DNA of 64,000 nucleotides from Zea mays (GCF_902167145.1 NC_050097.1:167554923-167618922), one strand, 5' to 3'. Shown: positions 20,955 to 32,571, counted from the first letter of the stretch. The notes: a model not told the origin generated them from the letters alone. A program made the numbers and translations.

Positions 20955-20962
20955 TATTTAAG
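20955..20962 (+). promoter_or_regulatory. TATA-like box, right arm
   Basis: TATTTAAG, the counterpart of the left-arm box, lies about 155 bases upstream of the ATG at 21115. The two boxes point away from each other across the inverted-repeat centre. Confidence 0.5.
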
Positions 20963-21114
20963 CACCCACTCGCTCACTAGCTCATTGTCTCTCTGGTGTA
21001 TTTGCAACGCCAAGTTGATAGAAAGTTGCAGGTATGTTGGTGCATAAAAACATCGTCGTACCTTAATTTTCATCAATTCTTCATTTATCTAAAAAACCTG
21101 CAGGAGGTCCAGCT

Positions 21115-21252
21115 ATGGCTCTAGAAAAAATTGCCCCCATCGTTCAAGTGACTCCGTTCAACGTGATGTCGGACTCATACGCCACGTTCATCCAGAACGT
21201 ACGTGCAGCTGTGGCCGGCCCGAAGCCTGACACAGTGCTAGGGCCCAAATCC
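21115..21252 (+). pseudogene. Second RIP-like gene fragment, 5' end only
   Basis: The ATG and the next 40-odd codons match the minus-strand copy almost residue for residue ([16 protein letters not shown], then [11 protein letters not shown]). The match ends abruptly at about 21252, where unrelated TE-derived sequence begins. No catalytic part is present. The break falls just before a GTAAGT word that follows in the left arm. Confidence 0.75.
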
Positions 21253-21263
21253 ACTCTAGCTTA

Positions 21264-21367
21264 TAGTCCCTCCTTCCTAAATTATAGGTCATTTTGGTCT
21301 CTAAAGACATTCATTCGTTATTCTGAATATGCTTTATATATGCGTCTAGATTCATTGACATCTAGAT
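21264..21367. repeat. Half of a Stowaway-like MITE (tentative)
   Basis: After TA the sequence CCCTCCTTCCTAAATTATAGG resembles a Stowaway-type end (CTCCCTCC followed by a TAAATTATAAG-like run). GCGTCTAGATTCATTGACAT follows, as in other grass Stowaways. The opposite terminus is missing, so only a truncated element is proposed. Confidence 0.4.
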
Positions 21368-21639
21368 GAGAAAAATAGGTGCTAGAACCCCTCATACACT
21401 AACGGAATATGGCTCTTTGCCGGGTGCTAGATTCAAAGCAGATTTCGAGATGAATCAAGAACTCCACACTTTGTTTGGAGTCTTTCTTGGCCCAAAAGCT
21501 TTCTTACCCCTACTTATCCTGGCTCTAACCATGGCTCTTCCTGCCTAACAAGTGGCTAGACACAATTTGGTAATCACCTCTAATCAAAGTTAACAAAAAG
21601 GTAAATCTGCAAACCAAAGTGGTTGTTTCCATTTTCTTA

Positions 21640-21967
21640 ATAATCTCGAGGACGAGATTATTTTAAGGGGTAGAATTTGTAAAGTCCCAAAATTCTACTT
21701 TGAGATTTAGGAATTAGTATTCCAAGATTTAAATAAAAGTCTTTTGTAATAAGAGATTAAATAAAAGACCCTTATATGATTTAAACCAACCTTTGTTGAA
21801 TAATATGATTAGAAATATTCTAAAAAAGAATTAAGTTAAAAAATACCTTAATAACTAGTATACACTAGACAATTCCCTCTCTTGAATAAATATGAACCTA
21901 ATTTTAAATGGACTATACATTCAAAGGAGTAATTTTTACTTTATGTGCATACAATACATATTTAAAT
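21640..21967 (+). mobile_element. Del-type Gypsy 3' end: pol tail, polypurine tract and LTR start
   Basis: The run TCTCGAGGACGAGATTA is the familiar end of Del-lineage pol (LEDE), and TTTTAAGGGGTAGAAT is the polypurine tract. An LTR starting TGTAAAGTCCC follows at 21678. It shares AAAAGACCCTTATATGA with the start of the large LTR at 34477. The LTR is cut at about 21967. Confidence 0.7.
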
Positions 21968-21970
21968 GTT

Positions 21971-22083
21971 TGCTTAAATAGAAGTCGTGCATGGGGTAGA
22001 CACTCGGCAACCAATCTGCTCCATGGTTCTACATGTGAGCTCCGATTCGCGCGAGAGCAGCAAGGCGGCCCTTATTTGGCAGG
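21971..22083 (+). repeat. Third copy of the RIP-like promoter spacer
   Basis: From TGCTTAAATAGAAGTCGTGC through AGCAAGGCGGCCC this repeats the loop and inner arm at 20810-20925, with small deletions. It is followed by CCACTCTAGCTTATAGTCCC at about 22093, which also occurs at 21251. Confidence 0.75.
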
Positions 22084-22203
22084 TCTTCTATTCCACTCTA
22101 GCTTATAGTCCCTCACTCGTAGCACGCCTCAATAAACTCTGCAGATTCCTCGGCGTTAGTTGCAACAACCACCCACGCAAGCCGTGATCTCCCTCACCCT
22201 GGG

Positions 22204-22315
22204 TATAAATTAAGCTCGGCCCCACGTCCCACTGGAACCCAAACCATGTTGTCGCGGATAGTTCGCCGATGTGTAGTGAAGATCGCCACCACCGTTGAAT
22301 CCCATCCAGGCCGGT
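22204..22315 (+). pseudogene. Possible 5' exon of a host gene cut by a CACTA insertion
   Basis: TATAAAT at 22204-22210 lies about 42 bases before an ATG at 22246. The frame reads MLSRIVRRCVVKIATTVES, which is Arg-rich, lacks acidic residues near its start and looks like a mitochondrial targeting peptide. After 23 codons it runs into the CACTA terminus at 22316. No downstream exon was found. This is a candidate only; the product is not recognised. Confidence 0.3.
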
Positions 22316-22850
22316 CACTACAGCAGGAACAGTCACTTTCGGCGGCCAGAGGTCGCCGAAAATTGGGCCTTTGCCGCCAAAATAAGCTATTTTCGGCGGC
22401 TTTAGGCCTATTTTTGGCGGTCTCTGCCCGTCAGAAAAATCAGCGGAAAACAAACCATTATTTTCGGCGGCTGACATCTGGCCGCCGAAAATAATGGCTT
22501 ATTTTCGACGGCCAGACACCGCCGCCGAAAATATTCAACGATTATTTTCGGTGGCCTCAGTTGGCCACCGAAAATTCACAAATTAGAGAATTTTTTTTGA
22601 AGAAATGTAAAAAACAACAATTTCATCAACAATATAATCACAATAAAATGACAGAAACATTAATTCCAGAATTACACACATTTAACACATAGTATCACAC
22701 TTCTTCACAACCACATTGAAGTTCACCAAAATCAAGTTCACAGTTCACAAATGGTTCACCACATCACAGTTCACAAATACAACATCACAATTCACAAATA
22801 GTCCATTACAACATAAAACAAACTCACAATTCGGCACAAAACTCAAACCA

Positions 22851-24793
22851 TCACATATCTGGGTCATTAGAGTTGTGACCACTACCTCCAGAAGCGAAAA
22901 ACTAATTGGTGAAGTCGTGTAACAGGTTTGGATTATAAAGAAAAAAAGAAGACATTAATAACGACAGTGTTTACATGACCACTATTCAAATAAATTATTT
23001 GTCAAACTAACCTCTCCTGTAGTAGCTCCCTCCCCTGCATAAGCTCCTCCTGGTGCTGGTATCACCGGTGGTGGCGTGTTGTGGCCCATGACCCCGGATC
23101 CCTACAAAATCAAGTTTAGTTAAGATTTGAAATGTTAATACTGAAAGTCGCCTAGCGGGGGGTGAATAGGCGAAAAATAAAATTTATAAACTTAAACTTG
23201 CACTAAGGCCGGGGTTAGCGTTAGAATTAAATCCGAGTGCGGAAAATTGTTTCTCTTGCTATGAGTTGCTCAAATAATGCAGATGACGTTTGGGAGCAAA
23301 CTCAAATCAATATTAGCAAGGAAACTTTAGAGAGAGAAAAGAGGGCAAACAAATCAAATGGAATCAACATGAGTGAACGCAGTGATTTATTTTACCGAGG
23401 TTCGGTTCCAAAGAACCTAGTCCCCGTTGATGAGGCCACAAAGGCCGGGTCTATTCCATCCCTTTCCCTCTCCCAAAGGTCACTTAGACCGGATGAGACT
23501 TCTCCTTAATCAAATGGGTCACTAAGACCCCGCAAGGATCACCACACACTTAGGTGTCTCTTGCTAGCTTTACAAAGCACTTAAGAATACGAATGGGAAG
23601 GAGAGAAGGCAATCCAAGCAACAAGAGCACAAATGAACACAAAAACTCTCTCTCAAGTGACTAAGTGGTTGAGTTGACTTTGGGACTTGGAGAGGATTTG
23701 ATCTTTGGAATTGTGTCTTGTAGTGAATGTTATTGCTCTTGTATTGAATGAGGATCTCAGAAAACTTGGATGCTTTGAATGGAGGTGGTTGGTGGTATTT
23801 ATAGCCCTCAACCACTTCCTAGCCGTTGGCTGACTTTGCTGTCGATGGGCGCACCGGACAGTCCGGTGGTGCACCAGACAGTCACTGTTCACTATCCGGT
23901 GCACGCCACGTTAGCGCGCCCGTTGGGGTTTGGACCTGTTGACCATTGGAACTCTTTGTCTTCAAGCGACACTGGACAGTCCGGTGACCTCTGACTTTCT
24001 GCTCTAACTTTTGACTTGCACTGTTCATCGTGGCAGTCGACCGTTGGCGCCAGATAGCCATTGCTCCGCTAGCGCACCGGACATGTTCGGTGCACATCGG
24101 ACAGTCCGGTGAATTATAGCAGAGTGCGCCTGGTGAATTCCCGAGAGTGGCTGGTTCGATTGCGCCTGGGCCTGATGAACCGGACAGTGTCTGGTGCACA
24201 TCGGACAGTGTCTAGTGCGCCACTTGGTAGCACACTCTCATGTCTTGCTCCAAATTTGCTTGTGTCCCCAACTGAATTTCTTTCTTGGTTTGTGTTGAAC
24301 CTTATGCACCTGAGATAAATAATATCTAGACAAACTAGTTAGTCCATATGGTTTGTGTTGGACGTCAACCACCAAAATCGATTATAGGAAATGATTAAGT
24401 CCATTTCCCTTTCAAATACAAACGACAAGTCTTAACTAAATTGAAGCACCTGAGGTGGAGGTGGTGGAGCATGTAATCCCCACTGAGGCATCGGCGGCTG
24501 AAATTGAGGGAAAACAAATGGTTGATGTTGTGCCTACTCTGGAAACCAAGACTGATGCAAATACAATATATTAGTTATAGGACCAATATCGACCGTGTTG
24601 ATAATAAATAAGACACTCATGTTCATTGCTTGTTGCACATGTGTGTTGTAAGCAGCCATGTACTCTGATTGCTGTTGGAGGAATGTCATTTGTTGTTGCC
24701 ACAGCTCTTCACAAAACCTTTCTTGCTGCTCCCTCATAGCGTCCTCCATGCTAGATACAGAGCGCTGACTACGGCTACTACCACAACCCGCCA
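22851..24793 (-). pseudogene. CACTA-encoded protein, C-terminal exons
   Basis: Minus-strand exons can be followed. About 24632-24793 encodes a Gln-rich coil (REQQERFCEELWQQQMTFLQ). About 24450-24545 encodes a Pro-rich part (QPFVFPQFQPPMPQWG) before a GTGC donor. Exon 23012-23101 (GVMGHNTPPPVIPAPGGAY) lies between a TTGTAG acceptor and a GTTAGT donor. The last exon, 22851 to about 22899, ends GGSGHNSNDPDM and stop. This low-complexity tail fits the end of plant CACTA transposase-associated proteins. There is one in-frame stop (about 24535). The catalytic region is missing. Confidence 0.55.
23142..24414 (-). mobile_element. Opie/Ji-type Copia solo LTR
   Basis: On the minus strand it runs from TGAAAGGGAAATGGAC to GGCGACTTTCA, 1273 bp, with a perfect 5-bp TSD, AATAC, at 23137-23141 and 24415-24419. 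No internal sequence is present. It interrupts an intron of the CACTA gene. It has the CCGGAC palindrome array at about 23850-24220. Confidence 0.95.
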
Positions 24794-24822
24794 CCTATTC
24801 ACCCCCCTCTAGGCGACTTTCA
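24794..24822 (+). repeat. 29-bp 3' terminus of an Opie/Ji-type LTR
   Basis: CCTATTCACCCC through CTAGGCGACTTTCA is the exact kind of 3' end seen, inverted, at 23142-23170. It is in plus orientation and joins the truncated CACTA to a Gypsy fragment. It marks a former LTR insertion whose rest was deleted. Confidence 0.6.
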
Positions 24823-25480
24823 ATGGGTGACCTACCGGGATGTTTCCCCGGATGCGCATGAGTGAGGACAAAGTGCGCACAAAAGACTCGTGTTGGTCTT
24901 TAGGGACGATATATGATCCTTGAAAGCTGCTAGGAGTAAGTATTGTTGGTCTAGGAGTGGACGAGGTGTTACACATGTCCGTCCTGATCAACTCACTATC
25001 GAGAAATTTGCTATTTTGCCACTCTCAATTTTGGCTGCCTGTTATTATGCCATCCCGTGTCTATGACTGGTGGGACCGTCTGTGTCTATGATTTGTGGGT
25101 CCGATGGCATACTGGCGAAGCCCACAAATGATAATGGCAAAATTGCCAATGGCTCCTCACTATCTTGCTTGCTCAGCTTTTGGTACAGAGAATAAAGCAT
25201 CAAGTTGACGGTCGTACCACCATCAATCATCAAGCGCGAAATCGTTGTCCCATCATTAAGGCCATGCACGAAGAGAAGTTTTAAATGATTGACCAATTCA
25301 TTGGGTTTAGTGAAGACCACATCCTTAGGACCAAAATCAAATAGAGCCATTACAACACTAGGTGTCTGAGTGCATAACATATTATTACATATCAGGGAGG
25401 TAAAACATCCTCCCACCAACAAGTTTACTGATTTGCTTCCTCCTTTGGCACAACCTTCGAGCAGAAACAGCAAAACTCGG
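24823..25480 (-). pseudogene. Gypsy protease-region fragment
   Basis: The minus frame at 25045-25473 includes TTISRLMIDGGTTVNLML, a plant Gypsy-type protease motif (DGG in place of DTG), after SVVMALFDFGPKDVV. A second minus frame (24809-24991) continues downstream with SSFQGSYIVPKDQHESFV. The pieces are in different frames and no RT follows, so it is a short dead remnant. It may belong to the same minus-strand element as the LTR at 29953-32571. Confidence 0.6.
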
Positions 25481-26457
25481 TTGTTTCATCACCTACAACA
25501 ACATGGGTTCGAAAACCCTGAGTACGGAGTGTACTTTCACAAGTCTTACCTGACAAAGGAAAAATACTTCTCAAGGATATGCTGGCGTGTGGGATTCAAG
25601 GCAAGGCTGATCAAGAATCAAAGGCTCTGTTTGCAGAAATGCTTACGAACAGTGGATCCTTAAAAATCTAGTTTTATTATTAGGTTAAGTCATTACCTGT
25701 ATCTAGAGTTCTTTCTATCCTAGTTCAAGCACTTGGCCTACACTAGCCATCTTTTATCATCCCTTGAGTTCACTGGATTGCTACGTGTAAGTCAGTGACC
25801 AAGTCTTCATGTCTGAGATGTAACGGCAATCCGAATCGATTAATACTCAGCTGAGGATCTCCAACCACACGACATATGTAGCACTTAACCCTTTCATATG
25901 TCAACTCGCCACCGGGTTTCTCAAGACCAGAATAGGTTCACGCCAACCGAGAGCATAGATACACCACCATCCAGCCTCTTGCCATGGAGGGTACACACTA
26001 CTCTCGCCATCTCTCCACTCCCATTGCGGGTAGCCTTTCTGATATTGGTCCGACCGAGGCAAACCTTACCCATGACGAGGCATATGGCCAGTTTAAAGGT
26101 CCTCAGTCAGCAGGCCCACATCAACACGGTCCTTAATCGACTCAGACGGAGACACTACACCGAGACTTCCTTCTCGTGCAAGTCACCCACCCGGTCTCGT
26201 CTTTATCATTTACAACCCAAAGTTTGGTACCTGACAGAGGTACATCTTTTCAGATGTTGAACCCATCATGGCCGTGATGGATTCACCATCAACTCTTTTC
26301 TTTGAAAAAATCCCATCCCATATGAAGCATCATCTTTTAAGTAAAACAAAACATTTTGTTTTCTAAAGCAAGGCTAAGCATCAGAAAACTTTTAAGTAAA
26401 ATCAGGTATCAAGGAATGGTAATCAGTTTCAAGGAAGGGAATGCAGCAATTGTTTAG
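25481..26457. other. Uncharacterised retroelement-derived sequence
   Basis: No gene is supported. The stretch lies between the protease fragment and a solo LTR whose TSD (TTTAG) ends at 26457, and it continues beyond that LTR at 29953. It is probably internal or LTR sequence of the minus-strand element, but I could not place its LTR boundary or primer site. Confidence 0.4.
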
Positions 26458-29400
26458 TGTAACACCCTGAATTTGGGGGTATAAAATTTCTTTTCTAATA
26501 TCCACCAAATTCAGGTGTTACTCTCTCAGTTCTTCGCTTTCCTTTCTCTTTTCACTAAAAATGGAGAATCATTTTGTTTTATATTAGCGTAAACCTAGTG
26601 GAATGAGCCCTAGAGGCACTTTGGTTGTTGCATTCATGCTGTTGCATAGTGTTTCTAAGTGCAAAGTGTGTTTGAAATATGTTAACATATCTTATAGAAG
26701 CGCTCGGTAAATTTTCATATTTTTCGGAATATTTTTCTATTTTTCGGAAACCAAAATCTATTTATTTGTGGAACCTAAAAATGTTTTTAGAAATTCTAAT
26801 TATGTTTTTTGAGTTCATTAGGTGCCAAAACATTTATAGGAATTTTTCTGGAATTTTTGAAAGTATCTATAATATTTTGAGCACAAAATATGGATTTCTA
26901 GACTTTTTCGAATTTTAAAAATAGTAAAATCCGAATTTTAACTGAATTTTTATCTCGTCCAAACCCTAGGTATATATACATGTCCGGCTTCATCTCGTCG
27001 AGCCCGTTCCAGAACACAAAACGTTTCCCCCAAATCCAATCTCTAGCTCCCGGTATTGCTCGCCGAAGTTCGGGGCGGTTTCAACTCCGGCGACAACTCC
27101 GGCGAGCAATTACTCCCAATCCGTGCATCGTCTGCGGAATCCGAGGGTACCGCTGCGTTTGTCTCGTCGAAGGCTTCGTCGCAACGCGTTCGGTTCATCG
27201 ATTGGATCCCCGAATCTCCGGCAATCGACGGATTTCTCCTCGGCTCCGGCGAGGGTCTTCTTCCCCGGTGAGAAACCTCCATTGTTGCACCTAGGGTTTT
27301 TCGTTTCTTCGTTTTCCCGTCCGTGCAGAGCCTCTCTCACTCTCCCCTCACCTTCCCCGGTGCCGGCGCCCCTCCCCCCTCCGTTTCCCCTCCTCGACGG
27401 CGCCCCTTTCTCCCTCCCCAGCGGTGGCCGGCGGTGGCGCCCGCGTTCCCGTGCTCCCGCGCCCGCGCGCACCCCTCCCCGGCAGCGGTGGCCGCGTCCC
27501 TCGCGCCCCGTGCGGCCGCGCCCACCTCCGACCGGCCCAACCTCGTCCTCCCCTGCGCAGCCCCCTCCCCTTCCTCTCCTCTCTCTTCCATGGATGGGAG
27601 GAAGAAGATGAAGAGAGGAAGAAGATGACAATTCTGTAAATTTAGTCCGCGTGAATTACAGTATGGTTTAAAACATTCATAACTTTTGCGTTTTAAACCC
27701 GATTCGATTCATTCAAGTTGCGTTAGATTTGTATTAAAATTATCTTAATTTAGAAATATTTATCCCAATTTTTTCACATTTTATTTAATTTAGTTAAACG
27801 TTTGTTTAACCAGTGGCTACTAAAACGACATTTCAATTTAAAAATCTAATTTAGGAATTCGATTCGCGCATTTATAATTAGTCACAAATATGATTAACCT
27901 TAACTGAAATGTTACTTATTAATAATTGTTTAGTGTAATCACGTTGTCATTTATTTATTAGTTTCGCATGTCGGTCCGCGCGTACCGTGCGCGTGCCGCG
28001 GTGCTGTTTCACGCATGTCTTTTGCAAGTGTCGCGCATGTTGTTCGTACGCGTTGTCGCGTGCCGTTCGCGTGTGTCGCGCGCCTTGCCGCGTGCCGTTC
28101 GCGCGTATCGCGCGTTGTCTGCATGCTAAGTCGTTTGTGTCCACGCGTTGCGCACATCGTGTTTGCACGTCGTGCGTCGTTAATTCGTCTCGCTTAGAAT
28201 CACTCATATTCATTAAGTTACTTGCTTAATTGTCAACTATTAAAATAGTAAGTTAGTCAAAACTAAGTAGTAGTATTAATTTACATTTGATTAATATCAA
28301 TTAATATAATTATGTTGAATTAGATGTTCTAATTAGTACTTGTTTAACGTAAACGTGCTAACCCCTCGACCATAGCTTCGTCTATCATGGTTCTTTTTCT
28401 CGCGTAACCGTAGAAGCGCTCTCTATTTTTTATTGCTCGCTTTTATAACATTTTATCTTGTATGGTGTAATGTTCTTATGCCTATGTATATGTTTGTTTG
28501 CTTGTGCCTGTTCGTCTTCGCTTCGCGTTGCGATTAGATCGCGATTCGTTTCTGAGCTTCGAGGAATCGACGGACAAGCTTCGGCGACCAAATGACCCAG
28601 CTCTTCGAGTTCTACGAAGCTGAAGACCCTGAGCATCTGTTTGGTGAAGGCAAGTGTCCTATGACCTATTATGTCCAATTTACTTTATAATTCATCAACC
28701 CGCATACCATGATCAACCTAAGGATTGACTAGCTTTGTATTTACCTTGTCCTTGATTACCTTTTGGGTTATTATTGTTTAGCTTTATGCTATTGCTCAAC
28801 TCTAATCAATGAACATGATGAGAATTATCAATGATACGTTGTTTCCCTCCTTTATTATGATGTTGTATCTGTGGTATTCAAGGGGGCTCGAGCGGTTTCT
28901 CGAGTGCCTCTCCGTAAGGACCTGTTCGTTGGATGACCGCCCGGGAAAACAGTGCAACCATGAGGGTGGAATGGGATGCCCTTAGCTGAATAATTAGAGG
29001 AACCGGGGTGTAGTTCGCTTAGCCGTCGTGCCGTTAATGGGGCTCGGTGTATGTGGCTTGCTCTGCCAAGTTTGGTTCGCCCCTTGGGGAGGAGTGCGGT
29101 GCATTTAGGATACCTAACGGGCGGCTACAGCCTCGGGAAATCTTTGTAAAGGCTACGTAGTGAAGCCCTGCCTATTCACCTTGGGAGTGTTTAAGGGTTT
29201 GATCGGCCCGAGGCAAGAGGGAATCACGGCTTGTGGGTAAAGTGCGCAACCTCTGCAGAGTGTTATGAAACTGATATATCGGCCGTGCTCGCGGTTATGA
29301 GCGGCCAAGGGAGCTCCATTGATTAGTGATACTTGATCAGAGATGGTTGGTTTACAGATGATGATGAGGATGGTTATGATCATGCTTATGGTAATGGTAA

Positions 29401-29947
29401 GTGGTATTCTTTCCATTTGGAAAGAGTACTTTGGGTTAAGAACTTGGGTTAATGCTAAAACCTGGCTTTCTACTAGTAATAATAACCTGACCAACTAAAA
29501 GCAACTGCTTGACTTAACCTCACATAAAGCTAGTCCACTACAGCCAAACGGGACATTTGCTGAGTACGTTGATGTGTACTCACCCTTGCTTTCACAAAAC
29601 ACCAGGTTGTCTTTGGTGCAATCTATGCTCAGGTAAAGAAGAAGGAGAACGGTGTCGAGGCAGATCTCCAGGAGTTCTAGGACATCGATGAGTTCGAGGA
29701 TTAGGCTAGCGACCTCCCCCAGTCAGCTGCCTGTGGTGGGTTGTTTACGTTGGCTACGTTTCGATTCTGTGTACTTTGATTTATATTATGTAAATGGCTC
29801 TAGTCTGTAATATTATTACTTACTCTTTATTGTAATTCGAAGCATTGTGCTATGATGAGTCATTTATGTAATCGCTGTGTACGTGAATAACTGATCCTGG
29901 CACGTACATGGTTCGCATTCGGTTTACCTTCAAAACCGGGTGTGACA
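26458..29947 (+). mobile_element. Del/Tekay-type Gypsy solo LTR, uninterrupted
   Basis: 3490 bp, from TGTAACACCCTGAATTTGG to AAAACCGGGTGTGACA, with a perfect TSD, TTTAG, at 26453-26457 and 29948-29952. It is the same family as 4705-17686. It contains the start hairpin, a GC-rich zone (27030-27620), the CG/TG-rich tract (27965-28180), a short coding-like segment (28592-28660) and the TTGGTGCAATCTATGCTCA region near 29615. Long frames in the GC-rich zone overlap on both strands and look like composition artefacts. Confidence 0.95.
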
Positions 29948-29952
29948 TTTAG

Positions 29953-32571
29953 CACACAACTCCTATCACCTAATGCATCATTTCAAGTGATAAAGAGTTT
30001 AAAACAACAAGGAAAGGGGTAAATGCACCGGGGCTTGCCTTGTGTTGTAGGAGGCTCAGGGTCTGTCCCACAAATATCAAAGTAGAAGTTGTTCTCGATA
30101 GGTGGAATTTCAGCCTGCGGGGCAACTTCTTCTTTGACTACCACTTCTTCTTCGTTTTCTATACATAACAATACATATACATGAATGCTTATGTGATGCT
30201 ATGAATATGCAGTTATAATAGAAGCACGCTAAGTTGTATATTGAATACAACTTTCCTTCACGGTACACACTAGTCACTAGAGTTTCTTGGGTTAGTACTC
30301 TATTAGGGTTAGGCAATTATACCCTAGGAAGCTAGTGTCTTAGGTTTGGGACCAAACAATGTCCAAAGCATGTCAAACTTTACCCAAGGGCTTTAATCAT
30401 CAAGCTAAGCTTACCCAAAATGTTTTATTATTTTTGGAGCTACCATATTAATTCTAAAATTCTAAAAGGCTAGGTTTAGGCATCTTTAAATGCCAAATAA
30501 ATCCAGGTTTGGACTAAAAATCTTGGAACTATTTTTATTAAATACTAGATGAATTTAGGAGTCTAGAAAAATTAGTTCTATAATTTTACCATTTTTCTAG
30601 AGTTTCCTATAAATTTCCAAGCCTGGCAGAAAAGGAAAAAAGAAAAGGATGAATAGTACTTGGCTCAATCTAACCCAATCCAACCCATGATTGGGCAAAC
30701 GAGCCCGCGCTGGCCAAATTGCACAGAGGACCCCACTATTCGAAAAATTATTAAAGAATCCTTAGTCACTATTCCTCTGTGTCTCTGACATGTGAACCGA
30801 GCCCCTTCTTCTTTCTCATCTTCGCAAGCCCGGGTCCCCGACGATGGACGACGGCATGCGCGCTCCAGCAAACTTGTACCACGCAACACCAAACAATCCA
30901 TGCTCTAATTCGGTCTACACCCATTTCCACTCCAGGCGATCCACTGGAAATCGCTAATTTAACCTGAAAGCCGCTCTAGAGCTCAGTCCACGCGCAACCA
31001 CGAAGCTTGAGACAATCCTGATGCGTTCCTTATGATCTAGCGCGGTATAGCTTAATTGACGGGACCGACGAGCATCACAAGCATGCGAGAGTGCTGAAAC
31101 ATGGACAAGGAGGGCGAGGGCGGACCTAGAGGTGGCTGACCACGACAGGGTGACTCACGGCGGCGTAGATGGCTAATTTGGGGGAAACCCCAAATTCTCC
31201 GGCTATAGTGGCTAATTGGAGACAAGAGTTGGTGTTCCGGGTTTGTAATAACTTGGCGAAGCAGGCCGGGGCATCAATTTATAGAAGCTCAAAGCGGCGG
31301 CTTCGAATTTGGGAGGAGAGCGGAGCTTATCTTCTCGGCGAGGCGATTCCTGAGGCCCGTAGTGGAGCACATGCATTCACCGTGTGACAGTCACTATCTA
31401 GGGGATGCCACGATCATGACAATGCGGTGAATCAGGCGACTATGTGTCCCTTGCTGCGATCACGGCGAGCACCGACGGTGATATTTCATCGATCGCACAG
31501 GCAAGTGGGTACGAAGGTGACTCAGCTCTGGCCAAGCCCTCCTCACCCAAAATCTTTTACCCACCATGGTTATCCACTCCACACCGGCACAAATCGTGGC
31601 ACCGGCGTGAATTGCGGCGTGGAGATCACCGGCGGTGAGGTTCACTGAATCTGGCATTTGATTCAGTCACTGTACCATCGCGCTCTTCATCAGTTGTTCT
31701 GACAGACCGAATTGAAGTGCTTTGTTCTTCAATTTTTGTGTGGCAACTAACTCACCTGCCTGTATCAAAGTTGTTGTCCAATGTACCAGCTATAACTTTG
31801 TTACAAAGACCTTGCTCAAACATCCGCTAAATCCCCAGCAATTTGATCTCAAAGTTCATCCGATTTCACTGATGGTCAAGGTTCAGTCTTAAAGTTGACT
31901 GACAGTACAAATTCATACCCATTTTTCTCAATTTTCTGTACAACACCAAGGCTTAATCACTTAATTAAACTTGTACCCCTAACATAGCTCTATAAGATTG
32001 ATATATTGACTTAGGGCAAAACCTTTATGGATTAAGAAATACAAGGTTCCAAAATCAGCTCAATCACACTGATTTCAGAGTTAGCCATATGAGTGTCCTT
32101 GTGGCTTTTTGCAATTAACTCCAATTTGTACCACATTACATGAAAATCCTCCAATGTAAAAGTTGTTTAGTTTTTAATACTCTACCACTTTGATATATAG
32201 TTTTTGGTCCAAAAGTGTATAGAAATTGAAATCACCCCATAGGGCACAAATTAGGGTTTTTAGGGTTCTCTTTACGGTTTTGGGTACTCTAGGGTTTTTA
32301 TGCCACTCAAATCCATAAAACTTAATCTCTTGTGAACATTTCCAATAACTTTTGAGGTACTACTCAATTTGGCTTCACATTTACCCATATGCCCTAATCC
32401 CAGGGTTAAGTACCCTACTCTAGGGTTAAGAAGTACTTCAAGACATCACATCACATTTGTTTTGAAATTTTAGCCTAGTAGATGCATTCTAGGTGTAACA
32501 AACATAATGACATGTCAATGCATATGATGCCATGCTCAAATTCTAGTTCTAGTAACACCAGGGGTGTTACA
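29953..32571 (-). mobile_element. Minus-strand Del-type LTR remnant
   Basis: Read on the minus strand from 32571 it starts TGTAACACCCCTGGTGTTAC, the same start hairpin type as the other Del LTRs. It runs leftward through AT-rich sequence (31650-32500), a GC-richer zone (30780-31640) and an acidic coding-like stretch (30046-30165). It inserted in the antisense-gene fragment that resumes at 32572. No plus-side TSD match was found, so its left end is unresolved. No gene is proposed in the 2.6 kb. Confidence 0.65.

Larger units (their letters stand above)
20514..21252. repeat. Inverted duplication of the RIP-like 5' region and promoter
   Basis: The left arm at 20514-20847 and right arm at 20927-21252 are inverted copies separated by a 79-bp loop. 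Each arm holds a TATTTAAG box, a leader with GTATGTTGGTGC...CCTGCAG (intron-like in the right arm), the start ATG and about 45 codons. The arms meet at TGCATGGGCATGGGGTAGG and its complement. They differ by scattered substitutions and small indels, so the duplication is not very recent. Confidence 0.85.
22316..24793 (-). mobile_element. CACTA (En/Spm-like) transposon fragment, 3' end
   Basis: It begins CACTACAGCAGGAAC at 22316, next to GGT. Behind it is a subterminal array of TTTTCGGCGGCC in both orientations (about 22335-22570), typical of CACTA ends. Coding exons run on the minus strand, so this is the 3' part. The other CACTA end is absent: at 24794 the sequence changes to a piece of Opie-like LTR. 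An Opie-like solo LTR is inserted at 23142-24414. Confidence 0.75.

Noticed and set aside
27110..27639. Apparent 160-170-codon frames on both strands
   Set aside because: This is the GC-rich zone of the second Tekay-type LTR and corresponds to a TE repeat with no domain.
31169..31657. Small frames suggesting a host exon
   Set aside because: They lie within the minus-strand Del-type LTR remnant, overlap on both strands and show no conserved motif or splice context.
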